Assembly: GCF_021869535.1 (NCBI RefSeq)
Contig: NW_026262690.1
Span: forward strand, 10,465,501 to 10,529,500
Length of the DNA: 64,000 bases
DNA from: Mytilus californianus
Lineage: Eukaryota > Mollusca > Bivalvia > Mytilida > Mytilidae
Direction: 5' to 3'
In this document: one piece after another, positions 21,811-32,369 of the stretch
Layout of the letters: the number at the start of each line of letters is the position of its first letter
How positions within the stretch are numbered: the first letter of the stretch is position 1
Notes under the pieces: generated by a model
What the model was told of the DNA's origin: nothing
The model's database searches: none
The model's input: only the letters and a program-made list of their open reading frames with translations
Made by a program: the position numbers and the translations under genes

Positions 21811-22284
21811 TATTTATACACCATTTCAGTTAAGTTGCTTTAGTTATGCCATATTAGAAATAAAGTTTTTAAATTTAAACTTTTTAGATAAATAACAAAA
21901 TAAAATGACTAGTCTTAATCAAAATAAAATGACTTAATTTAGTTGGATTGATCTATCAAAAGTTAATAAATGAACTTAATTAAAACAATTTAAAATAGTA
22001 TAATTGATGAAAACTCCTTAATTAAGCTTCCTTAACATTATTATGTTTTATTTAATGCAACTTAATAAATTCTAGAAATAAACATATTTAAATTTACATC
22101 CATAAAATTAGTAAGAAATAATATTGGCATAAATAAATTAGTTAAATCTCTTATAAGTTTGTAAATTATCTAAATTAAAACTATTTAATGCAATATAGTC
22201 CATGATATTGTATTAATTAAGTTTTCTTAAGCATTGCTAACCAACTAACATAAGGCCCCTATACGCTTCCGTAATCTTATAAAG
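21811..22284. other. Very AT-rich DNA
   Basis: Dominated by TTAATTAA-type words; no frame or known repeat. It grades into the palindrome array. Confidence 0.5.
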
Positions 22285-22597
22285 TTTGCAAGATATCTTA
22301 ATAACTTCAAATAAATAAGATATCTTATAAAGAATACAAAATATCTTATATACTTTATAAGATATCTTATTTAATTAATAAGATATCTTATTTAGTTTAT
22401 AAGATATCTTATAAAGTTTATAAGATATCTTATTAAGTTGATAAGATATCTTTAATAGAAAAAATATTTGGTTAATAAGATATCTTATTTAGTTAATAAG
22501 ATATCTTATTTAATTTATAAGATATCTCAATTACTGAATAAGATATCTTATTTTGTTTTAAAGATATCTTTTCAACTTGATAAGATATCTTGAAAAT
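22285..22597. repeat. 21-bp tandem array of TAAGATATCTTA palindromes
   Basis: GATATC cores occur at 22292, 22319, 22361, 22382, 22403, 22424, 22445, 22479, 22500, 22521, 22542, 22563 and 22584, with a mutated core (AATATC) at 22340. Spacing is 21 bp almost throughout, apart from the 27-bp first step and the 34-bp step at 22445-22479, where a core is lost. Each unit is a 12-14 bp perfect palindrome plus an AT spacer. 21 bp is two helical turns, so all palindromes face one side of the helix. Confidence 0.95.
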
Positions 22598-23034
22598 CGA
22601 ATAAATATAAAAACGGCTTGCCATAGACTGCACATGGTGGGTTTTAAATCAAATCGGACAGAGGAAAAACTCGAAACTTAACTATAAAACAAGTTAAAAC
22701 ACTGTTTCACTATCGGAATTTATAATAAATGTATCCTACATATGTCCTACTTGTTCAAAAGTTTTTATTTAAATCATAAAAATAGTATTGCTTCATTTTG
22801 TGCTTGACATAGACACGATAGATGATGTTTGTTTGTAGTTTTTGTAATAATCATATTATAGCTATATTGTCTTCAGAATTTTTTTTTTATCTACATGCGC
22901 AAAAACTTCCAATCTCCAGCTATTTCGCTACTTCATAGCGGTAAAATTCCACATCATTTTCAGAAACACAGATAATCGTATACTTTTATAAAAACAAAAT
23001 AGAAAGTTGTTAGACTTTATAAAAATAAGGAGAT
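22598..23034. other. AT-rich DNA, no gene
   Basis: Nothing recognised. TTCCAATCTCCAGCTA near 22905 is the complement of GGAGATTGGA near 21723, a weak link between the two sides of the AT-rich region. Confidence 0.4.
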
Positions 23035-23180
23035 GTCATAGAATTATTAATGAGACAACTATCCATCAAAGTTCAAATGACAAGTAGTAAGCAATTATAA
23101 GTTACCGTATGGCTTCAAACAATGAGAAAAATCCATATTCTATATCTATAGTCAGCTATAAAAGGCCAGACATCTGTTTT
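23035..23180 (-). repeat. Mussel interspersed repeat copy (minus orientation)
   Basis: GATGTCATAGAATTATTAAT, GAGACAACTATCCATCAAAG, AAGCAATTATAAGTTACCGT and GTCAGCTATAAAAGGCCAGA match the reverse complement of the copies at 44.2 and 7.7 kb, diverged and truncated. Confidence 0.7.
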
Positions 23181-23540
23181 CTGTAAAGCTGTTTTCATGC
23201 TTGCTTCGAGATTTCAATGAGGGATCATAAACCTCAAAATCGAAAAATACTCTCAGCAGACGTCATGATTAGCTGGACTAGGTCCTCCAAGATACGTGCA
23301 CGGAAAATATGTAAAATAAGATAGAATTTCACGCTGAAAAGTTGTGAATGGGATCTTAGTAACAGGCAATGCCAGAGTTTGACACACTTGCATAAATATT
23401 TATTTCATCCGATACTGTGTTAATCTAGAAATGGGATTAAATAAATCCGATTTCATATATTGTTCACAGTATAGTTTCGTTCTAACCACGTGTGTACCTA
23501 GCTGCATATTCAAACGTTTCTAACTTTTAATAAGCTTAGA
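23181..23540. other. Unclassified DNA before the gypsy remnant
   Basis: No gene or repeat recognised; no LTR boundary found. Confidence 0.35.
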
Positions 23541-23870
23541 GAGGCCCTCATCTCTGCAACACTGCTCCTCAATGCATCATACCCTTTTATCTTTGATACT
23601 GGTGCCTAAACTGCACTATTGGGGCTGTGCTATCTCAGATACAAGAGGGAGAGGAGATGTGGATTACATATGCCAGCTTCAACCTGACACCAGAATAGCA
23701 GCGATATCTGATCACTAGAAAGGAGCTTCTGGCTATATGGCGTGCTTCATCCGACAGTTCAGACACTACTTGCTGGGTGAGCATTGCACTGTTCATATCG
23801 ATTACAGTAGCTTTCCGGTGAAGCTGCCGCAAAGCAGCTCGTGAGATGGCTTGAGGAGTTGCGCAAATAC
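23541..23870 (+). pseudogene. Gypsy RNase H fragment
   Basis: Boxes EALISATLLLNASYPFIFDT, EGEEMWITYASFNLTPE, QRYLITRKELLAIW and EHCTVHIDYSS follow the Ty3/gypsy RNase H order. The first catalytic block, normally D-T-D-A-S, reads DTGA followed by a frameshift, so the active site is destroyed. Confidence 0.75.
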
Positions 23871-24240
23871 CATATGGAGGGGAAGGCACCACAGAGGATT
23901 TGAGTATATTTATGCATTTGTCTTTTGTCGAGTATACCGCCCGAATCCCAATGCCAAGAATTTTGATTTGAATTTAGTAGTCCTACCTTGTGTCCTTATT
24001 GTGCAAACGCACCGCCAAAAAGTTCACAATTATTGTGGATGATGTGGATCCATTAGCGTCTATTACGAGAAAGTCGGACAGAATTGCAATAACACAGGTA
24101 TTAGTTGTGGGGGCTGCACAAAGTGAAATAGACCCACACGCATCTAGGGGGACCGTCGCCGTCTCAGGTAAGGATGTGGTAATAATCCATGACAACCCCG
24201 CCTTCTCAGTCAGATTGGTACAGGTAGGGCTTGGGTGGTG

Positions 24241-24990
24241 CTAGGAACGTACTCTGTTGATCAGATTTGCAAGGGGAAAGGCAGAGATGTAGATTTCAAA
24301 TGGCTGTTGATCTGGTTAGATGACATCAATTGCCAGCCAGTAGAGTATGAACAGGAAAATGAAAGGGCGGCGATTAACGAATTCTTCTGTAGATTTGGGT
24401 ATCCCTATGGAATATTTACACACCAAGGTTGCATTTTTGAAAGTTTAGTATTTCATTCTGTATGTGACTTACTTCACATACACAAAACATGAACTACCCC
24501 ATACCGACCCTCTGCGAATGGCCAAGTAGAAAGGTTGAAATGTACCCTACTCGCCTCGGTTATGAGTTTAGTAGGGACAAACCAAAAGACATGGTACCAT
24601 CATATGTCACATTTAGCCGTCGCAGTTAGGGCTTCAATTAGCAGATCACTAGGTTTTACAGTCAACAGGCTTATTTCGGGCAGGTCAATCTTCCTGCAGA
24701 ATTGATGGGGTCCCCCAGACAAAAAAAGGTACGTTAGTAGCTTAGAGGAAGCTATCAGATCAGCTTTTGAAATTTTACTTGGTAATTTTAAAAGATCCCA
24801 ACTGAGGTCAAAAAATGACTTATGACCTTAGAATAGTAGCCCACCAGTACAATGAGGGGTATGTTGTATACAAGTTTGACACCGCACCAGTAGCCGGCAA
24901 GTATAAGAATCTCAGTCCTATTAGGAGGGGACGAGTACGGTCAATTCTAATCGTCTCAAATTGTTAAAGATAGGGAACTGCCAACATGGA
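24241..24990 (+). pseudogene. Gypsy integrase fragment
   Basis: An open frame at 24235-24492 joins the pre-integrase linker to the distal catalytic core. After one stop at 24490 it continues TTPYRPSANGQVERLKCTLL with the catalytic glutamate in the QVER box. THQG replaces TDQG (codon CAC). The tail to about 24965 keeps DTAPVAGKYKNLSPI, the non-specific DNA-binding part. Confidence 0.8.
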
Positions 24991-25144
24991 TAATCATTAC
25001 TGTAGGTGAGCTTCTGGAGGGACGGAAAGACCCGATCCAAGTACCAGAGGTCATTAACTCAACTCCCAACAGTTTGACAGACACCGAAAACCTCCCCTAG
25101 GGAAAGTTTGGAATGAGGGAGTAGGCATATTGGCTGAGAGCTCT

Positions 25145-25393
25145 GAGGCATTGTTCTGCATTTACCAAGGGCCTTACACGTGAAATTTTATGATATCCTG
25201 TGACAGGTGCAGCGAATGGTTTCATGACCAATGTGTTTGGATATCTCCTAGGAAGACAGAGGAATGGGTAAGCCAAGAGTATGTATATCCTGACTGTAAT
25301 GTAGTAGCTATAGCAGACAACGGTGTCCCCGTCCCATCTCGGGAAATTCGAACTGGGTCGCAGGGTTCAGCCCGAAAAAAGGGGACCAAATAA
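25145..25393 (+). pseudogene. PHD finger at the end of the gypsy pol
   Basis: The sequence reads FCIYQGPY, a stop (25181-25183), NFMISCDRCSEWFHDQCVWI and EYVYPDC. This is the Cys4-His-Cys3 zinc pattern of a PHD finger, but two cysteines have become tyrosine (TGC to TAC or TGT to TAT type changes), at FCI-Y and YV-Y-PDC. PHD fingers read histone H3 tails. In other Ty3 elements a chromodomain occupies this position, so a targeting role is a reasonable inference. Confidence 0.7.
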
Positions 25394-25469
25394 AAAACAA
25401 TGTATATAGTGAGTGAAGGCATTATTTAAGTGATATTTTGATTAAGAGTTTTTAAATGTTTTATATTAA

Positions 25470-25665
25470 AACGTATGTATTGGAGGTTTAAAGATAAGTT
25501 TGACAGTGTTTTGCAGGGATGTCCAGTAATGTATGTTCCAGTCGGACAGCGAAGGAAGGAGACAACCCTAAAAAGAGCTGGGCAGAGTAGAAAGAAGGCA
25601 GTCCTAACAGGAACTGAGCAGAGGAGAGATGAGTACCCCCCAAGGGGCCAACATGACAGGTAAAA
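25470..25665 (+). other. Short ORF with splice-like borders
   Basis: Open frame 25475-25663, Lys/Arg/Gln-rich (YVPVGQRRKETTLKRAGQSR). The core is preceded by TGTTTTGCAG (25508-25517) and followed by GACAG then GTAAAA (25662), so 25518-25661 could be an exon. It lies between the gypsy pol and the TatD-like gene on the same strand. Function unknown. Confidence 0.3.
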
Positions 25666-26129
25666 AATACGCAATTAATTTTAGGTAAGCGGCAATGGAA
25701 GCATTTTCCTCAATTCCTCTGCCCATATCGTGAACTTGGATGTGTATGATGGCTCATATGTGGTAAAATTTTCGGGGTACGAAGTGGGATACATTTTTCT
25801 ACAATTTAGCTCACTCCGAAAACTCTTTTGTGATGCGGCTTCTCGCGGTAAAAAATCCCTTTTTCACACAATAATTTCTTTACAAATTTAGTTCTTTGTA
25901 TACATTTAATACCTCCATAGTTTTTACACCTTTATTCTATGGTCCTCTGCTCTCCGAATCAGCACAAATGGTTCAGCTTAGTCACATGTTAAAAATTGAA
26001 ACATGTCCAATATCACTGCATAGAGATTTTTTGTTAACGCGCGACCTTTCAGTTACTCACTTCCAGGCGCATTAGGGATATGGACCCTACTTTGGGTTTC
26101 ACTCTTTTTTATTCGGGATACTACCTCTT

Positions 26130-28262
26130 GACCCAGAAGAAAGGGGTGATGTTGACAAGGAGCCAGAGTTGATTCCCATTCAAGGAGATCAGGAAGAAAC
26201 ACCCAGTCCTTCCAGAGAGACCCAGGGTCTTCTATTGAAGAAACAGCCAGTCCACCCAGAGAGGTCTAGGAGTTTCTCCAGGTTACTAAGGAGGGGGAGC
26301 CATTATCCGTTGGAGCCGTTGCCGGTTCTCCAGTCTGGGCCCTTATTTCAGGAGCTATAGCCAGGATGGGTTAGCTTGGGATCTCATTATAGGATCAAAG
26401 GGGCCGATGACCTATTTACTTGGGCACTCCAATGGACACTTCACCAAACAGGAGTGCTCACGGCGCGCATCCACAAGAAAGGGGTAAACATACAAAGAAA
26501 CTACTCACGAACAGAGAGAAAAGAGGGGGAAGCAAATGACAATCTAAGAGAAAAGGCTGTCCATTTAGGGGTGCAACTAAGTCAAAAAATGGCAACAGAG
26601 AGGCGACAGGATACTCCAGTCGAGAGACAAAGTCAGCCACAGAAAGTTAGGGACACGCAAATCAGGCAGGTCTCAGCAGGGAATCCAAAGGCCCAGCAAG
26701 GCCGGATTTGGAAGATGGGAACCATCCCCAAACTGCGAGAGTGCCAATCTCATCATGTGGATGAAGTTTGTAAAGACCTGGGATAGTACCAGAAGGTTTC
26801 TCTTACTCCAATCCGGGTAGCGGCCCTTCAGGTCCAGCAAATCTTTTGGATGTTAATTGGAGGGTGGTGACCTACACAAATGGCATCGAGAAAGCAGATC
26901 CACATCACATTAGCAGTTTGGAACAAGAGGCCATGGAGCATGTTTGTGCAGAGGGGGGTCTGCCAGTCCCCTCAAAATTCACTGTCACCAGTGAACTCGC
27001 CTAGAGCCATGATCCATTGTATGGTGCAAGTTGCCATTATGGGGGATTTAGGGAGTATGACCCAAGCCTTCAAAGATATTTTTTTCAGAGAACAATGGCA
27101 GCTACAATGTCATTGACGTTAGAAATACCAGTTGGCAGAGCAATCTTCATTCTTGGCCCCTCTAGGTAATGCATTTGATGTCCATTTTCATCTTGACCGG
27201 GGTTGGAGGCTTTGGCGAAAATTATATTGATTTTTGATCATGATTCAATATTACTTATTGAAATCATCTTAACAATTTAATGTCAGAAGATTGCACGAAC
27301 AATCAGTGATACAAAAAAGAATATCCCCTAAAGGATACTTTTTATTAAAATGTTTAACCAAAAAGATTATATTTTTTTACGAAAATGAATAATTTGCAGA
27401 TTTGAAACAGACAACAAAAAATATTTTCCTGTGAAACTATACGTACTCAACTGGTATTCATGAAAATTTCCCCGGGGAAATAGAAAGTAAAATGTTACTA
27501 TTTTACTTGTAAATCTTTTCAATATTTTGCACCAGATATTTTATAGGTTCCCAGGAAAATATTTCATATATGGTTTCCCCAGAAATAAATTGACGACAAA
27601 TTTAATCAGCTGCGGATGACTGGAAGAATGGACCGGCGACGGTCCATAGAAAGGAGCAAAACCAACCCACTCATGACACCAAATGCAGTTGGTTGATTGG
27701 GTTATGATGTACTGTGACCTCAGTTGTTGGCTTGAAGCCAGGTATCTGAGGGACCTCCCAACGGACTCTTAAGTGACACCTATTGGGTTCATGCTAAGAG
27801 GGAATGGCAGCTGGTCGGATGCCAGATGTAAGGTCGATCAGGTAGGTAAGAGTGGGTATGAGTCAGAAAGACCCCTCTCCTCCAGACAGGTTGGAAACCT
27901 AATGTGGGTACTTACCCTGTGCATGGGGAAAGCCAGAAGTCCACCTTATTCTAAATTCAAGGGTAAACAACATGACAATCACTGCTCTGTTACTCAACTT
28001 CAGTGTCTACCGGTGGTAAAGAAAAAGGTTAGCCCATAGAAGAAGATACACCTCCACTGCTTTGATAGTGGAAGGAATGAGACAAGTTAGTGGAGGGAGG
28101 CCTTCCCCATGTTTCGACGCCGAAGTTAACATGTTTGACAATGAGCAAGGGAAGATAATATCGTTCCTCCCACTAAGTCAGATAGTCCTAGAAAGTGATG
28201 TCCCCTATTTTATCAACATGGATGTCCAATGCAGGCCATGGACATTTCCAATAAAGACCTAG
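26130..28262 (+). pseudogene. TatD/TATDN2-like nuclease pseudogene
   Basis: A low-complexity N-terminal part rich in Pro, Glu, Ser and Lys (26130-26800) leads to a conserved block NWRVVTYTNGIEKADP, HDPLYG, HYGGFREYDPSLQRYFFQ (26855-27090). The TatD fold follows: FDVHFHLDRG at 27174 (the metal-binding H-x-H), YCDLS and YLRDLPTDS near 27710-27770, LHCF near 28050, and LSQIVLESDVPYF (28174-28212) with the final acidic residue. TatD enzymes are metal-dependent DNA/RNA 3'-5' nucleases of the amidohydrolase fold. From memory, TATDN2-like genes are unusually numerous in bivalves. Several stops and frameshifts, plus a roughly 390-bp AT-rich insertion after the HxH box, kill this copy. It sits 0.7 kb downstream of the gypsy pol, same strand. 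Confidence 0.7.
27213..27605. repeat. AT-rich insertion with nested palindromes inside the TatD-like gene
   Basis: Between two parts of the nuclease lies AT-rich DNA with a 16-bp perfect palindrome ATTTCCCCGGGGAAAT (27466-27481), an 8-bp stem AGTAAAAT...ATTTTACT (27485-27506), and distal words AAATATTTTCCTGTGAAA (about 27419) and TTCCCAGGAAAATATTTC (about 27549) that pair as an inverted repeat centred on the same place. It looks like a fold-back, non-autonomous element, but it could also be an intron with internal structure. Confidence 0.5.
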
Positions 28263-29194
28263 GTCAATATCCCTTATGCGCCTCAAAGTGAGGTACTCAA
28301 CTATAAATAGAATAAAAAACCTGAATGCACAGTTGAACGGCAAACGCCTGGATCTGACAGATAAAGGTCAATCTGTCGACACAAAAAGTACCCGTATGTA
28401 AAATGTTTACGCCCATAAACAGCGCCACCTATATTTTTTTTGTCGTCGTCTTTGAGCACGATGCTCCGTTCTTTAGGAAAATAAAACTTTAAATTAACTG
28501 AAACATAGAATAATAAGTATAGAAAACATATTTGAATATATATTTTTACATGACTAACTATGTAAAATATGCTGGCAAAAAGCGCAATGTTCTTTAATTC
28601 CACATTGAAAATGAGTTTGTTCCGTATGTCAAAATGGCGGATTTCAATGTTTACATTTTTTCATCATAGTAATAGCTGACACAAATTCGTATCCAATCAT
28701 TAAGGAGCAATTTTGTTATTGTTTTTGAAGATAATCCAATGACATTCACTGTTATATAAGTGGCTTCACGTTACCAGCCATCGTTACATAACCACGTTGT
28801 TTTTGAAGAGGACTCCTCACGGAAGGTTGTATTAGCAATTTTCTTTAGAAAAATCACGATTATCTTCGTTATATTTCCATATATTCAGTTCTTGTAACAA
28901 CACACACATACTTATAACATCTACGAAGTATCCAGACGTGTTTTGTTGTCAATCTAAACACAACTCTGTGTAAATTCAACTGATTTAGGTCCTTGTTTAT
29001 CAGTTCAAATACACGCGGCCATTCTTTTAATTTTTTTTATTCAACATGTACATGTATTCTCATACGTTATTGTCCCTGTACACTTAGCATTACTTTCTCC
29101 TTTAATTGTAATGAGTTATAAGTAATCAAAAAAAGTGTTTGTAGGTGGCATTAGATTGATTGATTATTAATAATTGTAGGATTCATTTTGCACA
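28263..29194. other. Non-coding DNA with a possible promoter
   Basis: No gene. A TATATAAG box (28753-28760) stands about 440 bp upstream of the ATG at 29195, which is compatible with a spliced 5' UTR but unproven. Confidence 0.3.
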
Positions 29195-30984
29195 ATGCCG
29201 CAAAAAACTAATTGTAGCTTAGTACACAGTGGAAGGGAGCCAGGTCCCTGTAAAATTTGTGGCACACATGATCACACACAGCGTTATGTTCATATGTGTC
29301 AGAAAAAGGATAGATGACCTGCATATTATAAATATATAGTGGAACATCATACTATAGAAGATGATGAATGCATTTGCAGGAAATGTGATGCAAAGTTAAC
29401 AAGAGACAGTCGTCTCTTGAGCGATGATGTAAGACCCCCTGCTAAACGCAGAATTCTAGAATACAGTGATAGTGCAAGTAATACACCAGATTTATCTGGA
29501 TCTATTTCAGGTTCATGTTCCAGTGAATGTGCAAGTAATGCACCAGATCTATGTGTCTCTATTTCAGGTTCTATTTCAGGTTCATGTTTCCTCGCATCTT
29601 TACATTGTGATAAATCATGTAGGGTTGCTTCGGTCGAGTCCCACAAGTTTAAGGCTTGCTTTAATACTTGGGACTCTTCTCGGCAGCCACTTCCTGATTC
29701 CAGTGATGTTAAGGTTACATTATGTGAGCATCATTATAGAGAGTATCAGAAATGTGTTCATAATATAAACTGTTGTATATGTGACAAATCTTCAAAAAAA
29801 AATAGAATCTGAAAGCATGCTAGTATGTTTGAGTTGCTATAGATCATACAACGTGTTTTCAAAATCTACTAATTTCACATTAATTCATGCACAGTCCGAT
29901 GGATTTTTAGTAGATTGTTTACAGGAGTTTGATGAGATGATCTTAAATCAGTTGACGTCACAAACATTGATTTATTTTGTTTCAGGATGATTCTGGCAGA
30001 AGTTGTAAACAAATTTTTGACATATACACCACTTTTACTGCAGTCTTTATACTCAGAATATTGTGGACATGTCTCAAAATTGTGCAATAGTTTAAACATT
30101 TCATTAAATGTTGAGAGTGAAAATAGAATAAAGCATGATATTAGGTGGATTTTTAGAATGCTTAAGTCATGCTTAGGTTCTGCACTTCACTATTGGCTGC
30201 CAGAGAGTTTGAAAACAGGTAGGATGGTATATAGAGTAGGTACAGACTTCATGCGCTGTGCACATTCACAGCTTAATGGTCATAAAAAAAGTATTGATGA
30301 ACTTCAAGCTGTGAATAAGGCCTTGCAGAAATACTTGATGACTTGTCAGAAAGTTTGCAGGCAATGAAGAAGATTGAATGTCTTGATGAAACATTAAAAA
30401 TCACCCGACAGTGTATTAAATCATATGTTTCTTCAAGTGTTAATTCTTCTGAACTACAAAATGTACCTGATATTAGATGCTTTGATGTGCATGAAGAGAT
30501 ACAGAAGCTTGACCCTGTTCTTTGGAATTTCATTTATAGACTTACTGCAAATGAAATTGAGGAGAAAGAATTGCGCAGAGATGTGTCTTATTCTTGGGAA
30601 AACAGCTATTTAGGTATGGATGATTCATATTTAAGATTATTTCCTAGGCTTTTTATTGCTAGCTGCATTTTTAATGCTCAAAGTTCTAAATGTGGTCAAC
30701 CACTTCATTTGCTTCTAAGTGATGTCTTGGACAAATACAGTGGTTCTTCTACAGAACTTTTAGCAATTAGTAATCGGCTTGGTGCAACTGTTTCGAAGGA
30801 GTCACTGAAGCGTTTTATTAGTAGTAGGTGCATTCAGCTTGATAAAGAACCTAATTTGTTAAGTTCAGACAGTTTCACTGTTGCATCTTTTGACAATTTA
30901 GATAAAAACCAAAAGTATGCTATAGTTGGGACCGGAGCAAACAAATCAGATTTTCATGGCACGACTTTTTCATTTAATGAATAA
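29195..30984 (+). pseudogene. Zinc-knuckle transposon-type ORF, nearly intact but with single-base indels
   Basis: ATG at 29195 opens a Cys/His-rich start (CKICGTHDHTQRYVHMC) with one in-frame TGA at 29315. It continues CICRKCDAKL, a Ser-rich spacer with two near-repeats (SNTPDLSGSISGSC and SNAPDLCVSISGS), and CEHHYREYQKC...CCICDK. A nine-A run at 29793-29801 shifts the frame; the other frame continues LVCLSCYRSY. Further pieces are 29987-30367 and 30343-30984, joined by another one-base shift near 30337, ending ASFDNLDKNQKYAIVGTGAN then DFHGTTFSFNE. The 'DN-x-D ... HGT' ending resembles many-copy proteins of cnidarian and mollusc transposons. At 30983 the sequence leaves the family abruptly. 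Function unknown; DNA-transposon origin likely. Confidence 0.5.
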
Positions 30985-31883
30985 ACAATGTGTACTAGTA
31001 TATGTAATATACAAGAACCGTTCGTCATTAAACATAACTTATATGGATAATATCATGAATATAGGATCGATCGTCGGTTATAGTCGATTTATTGGTCGAC
31101 TCGTCGTCTATTGCTGCGGAACGGGTGGATACGGTTTTAAAGATATGGGTCTAGTCATACAATAGTTTTGGACAGTTCTATGGTTAAAATGGTATACGTT
31201 TATTTTTCCAAGACAGGTCAGTTTATTTTACATTTTTATTTTCTGAGGGCAATCTGAATGTCGTTCATATAACTTGCCTATTTGAATAGTTACTAAAAAA
31301 AATATGCTCATATTCATTGGTTGATTATCGAAACATACAATTTCATTATTGATTTTACAAGAAACAGCTTGTACAGTTTCAATGCAATTGATGAGTGTAA
31401 CATATTTGGATACTCGTATTCAATAATTTCGAAAAAATATTATTCTCTCGTTTTATTATCGTTGGTATGCACCTTTAAAAATTATTTACTGTTGACTAAT
31501 TCTATCTTAATTTATTCAGTACTATTCTAGCCGTTATTGTTTGGGACGTACACATATCTACAATTTGAGTAAGAGACTAAACTCATTACAATTATTGAAT
31601 ACGTTTGTAATATATCATCTCGGTATGTCATACATATACATATTGAAATGTTAATATTATAAATTCTTTCTTATCGTTTACATGTTTACTGTAATCCCAT
31701 GGCTGAGAAGTGGCATACATTATTTATATTTTGTATACGATGTAAGATATGGAACTATGAAACAGAGAAGTTGCATCAGGTTATATACTATAGTTTTGTT
31801 CCACGTTCCTTAAAAAATTACTATACCATATGGGAACTTCTTGCTAAACTTTTTCGGAATAAGCACGTCCTGTAGTCATAGAT
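30985..31883. other. AT-rich DNA, no gene
   Basis: No recognisable frame or repeat. Contains TCGATCGTCGGTTATAGTCG, an isolated CpG-rich patch (31066-31110). Confidence 0.4.
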
Positions 31884-32369
31884 ATAAGAAGATGTGGTAT
31901 GAGTGCCAATGAGACAACTCTCCATCCAAGTAAAAATTTATAAAAGTAAACCATTATAGGTCAAAGTACGGTCTTCAACACGGAGCCTTGGCTCACACCA
32001 AACAGCAAGCTAAAAAGGGCCCCAAAAATTACTAGTGTAAAACCATTCAAACGGTAAAACCAACGGTCAAATCTATATAAAACGAGAAACACTTATGAAC
32101 CACATCAACAAACGACAACTACTGAACATCAGATTCCTGACTTAGGACAGGTGCAAACAAATGCAGCGGGTTTAAACGTTTTAATGGTACCAAACCTTCA
32201 CCCTTTTTCTGAAACAATAGTGTAACATCACAACATAGAAAGACACACTATAAAATATCAACTGAAATAGCTTAACTCAATCAAAGGACATATTAACACC
32301 AGTGAACATACACTTAACAAATAAATTTGACCTATGATACAATGTAAATACAAAATAAATAAACTAAGG

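Larger units (their letters stand above)
23541..25392 (+). mobile_element. Ty3/gypsy pol remnant with C-terminal PHD finger
   Basis: In order: the RNase H start (EALISATLLLNASYPFIFDT, 23541), RNase H middle (QRYLITRKELLAIW, about 23698), the linker that usually precedes the integrase zinc finger (GTYSVDQICKGKGRDVDFKW, 24241), integrase catalytic core (FFCRFGYPYGIFTHQG, then TTPYRPSANGQVERLK), an integrase tail (AHQYNEGYVVYKFDTAPVAG, about 24841) and a PHD-type finger (25150-25300). Frames are broken many times. The linker runs straight into the distal integrase near 24345, so the zinc finger and first catalytic aspartate are deleted. The second integrase aspartate (TDQG) is now His. No LTRs were found. 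Confidence 0.85.

Noticed and set aside
21392-21895. 167-codon ORF as a gene
   Set aside because: It starts within one AGCTCAC repeat end and runs through the other; no protein-like motif.
25800-25860. Gypsy LTR or repeat terminus (TTTAGCTCACTCCG)
   Set aside because: Only the first ten or so bases resemble the AGCTCAC terminus; the hairpin and TCACTTGG words are absent.
29347-29646. Minus-strand acidic repeat ORF (EPEIEPEIE)
   Set aside because: Complement of the Ser/Gly-rich repeat in the plus-strand ORF.
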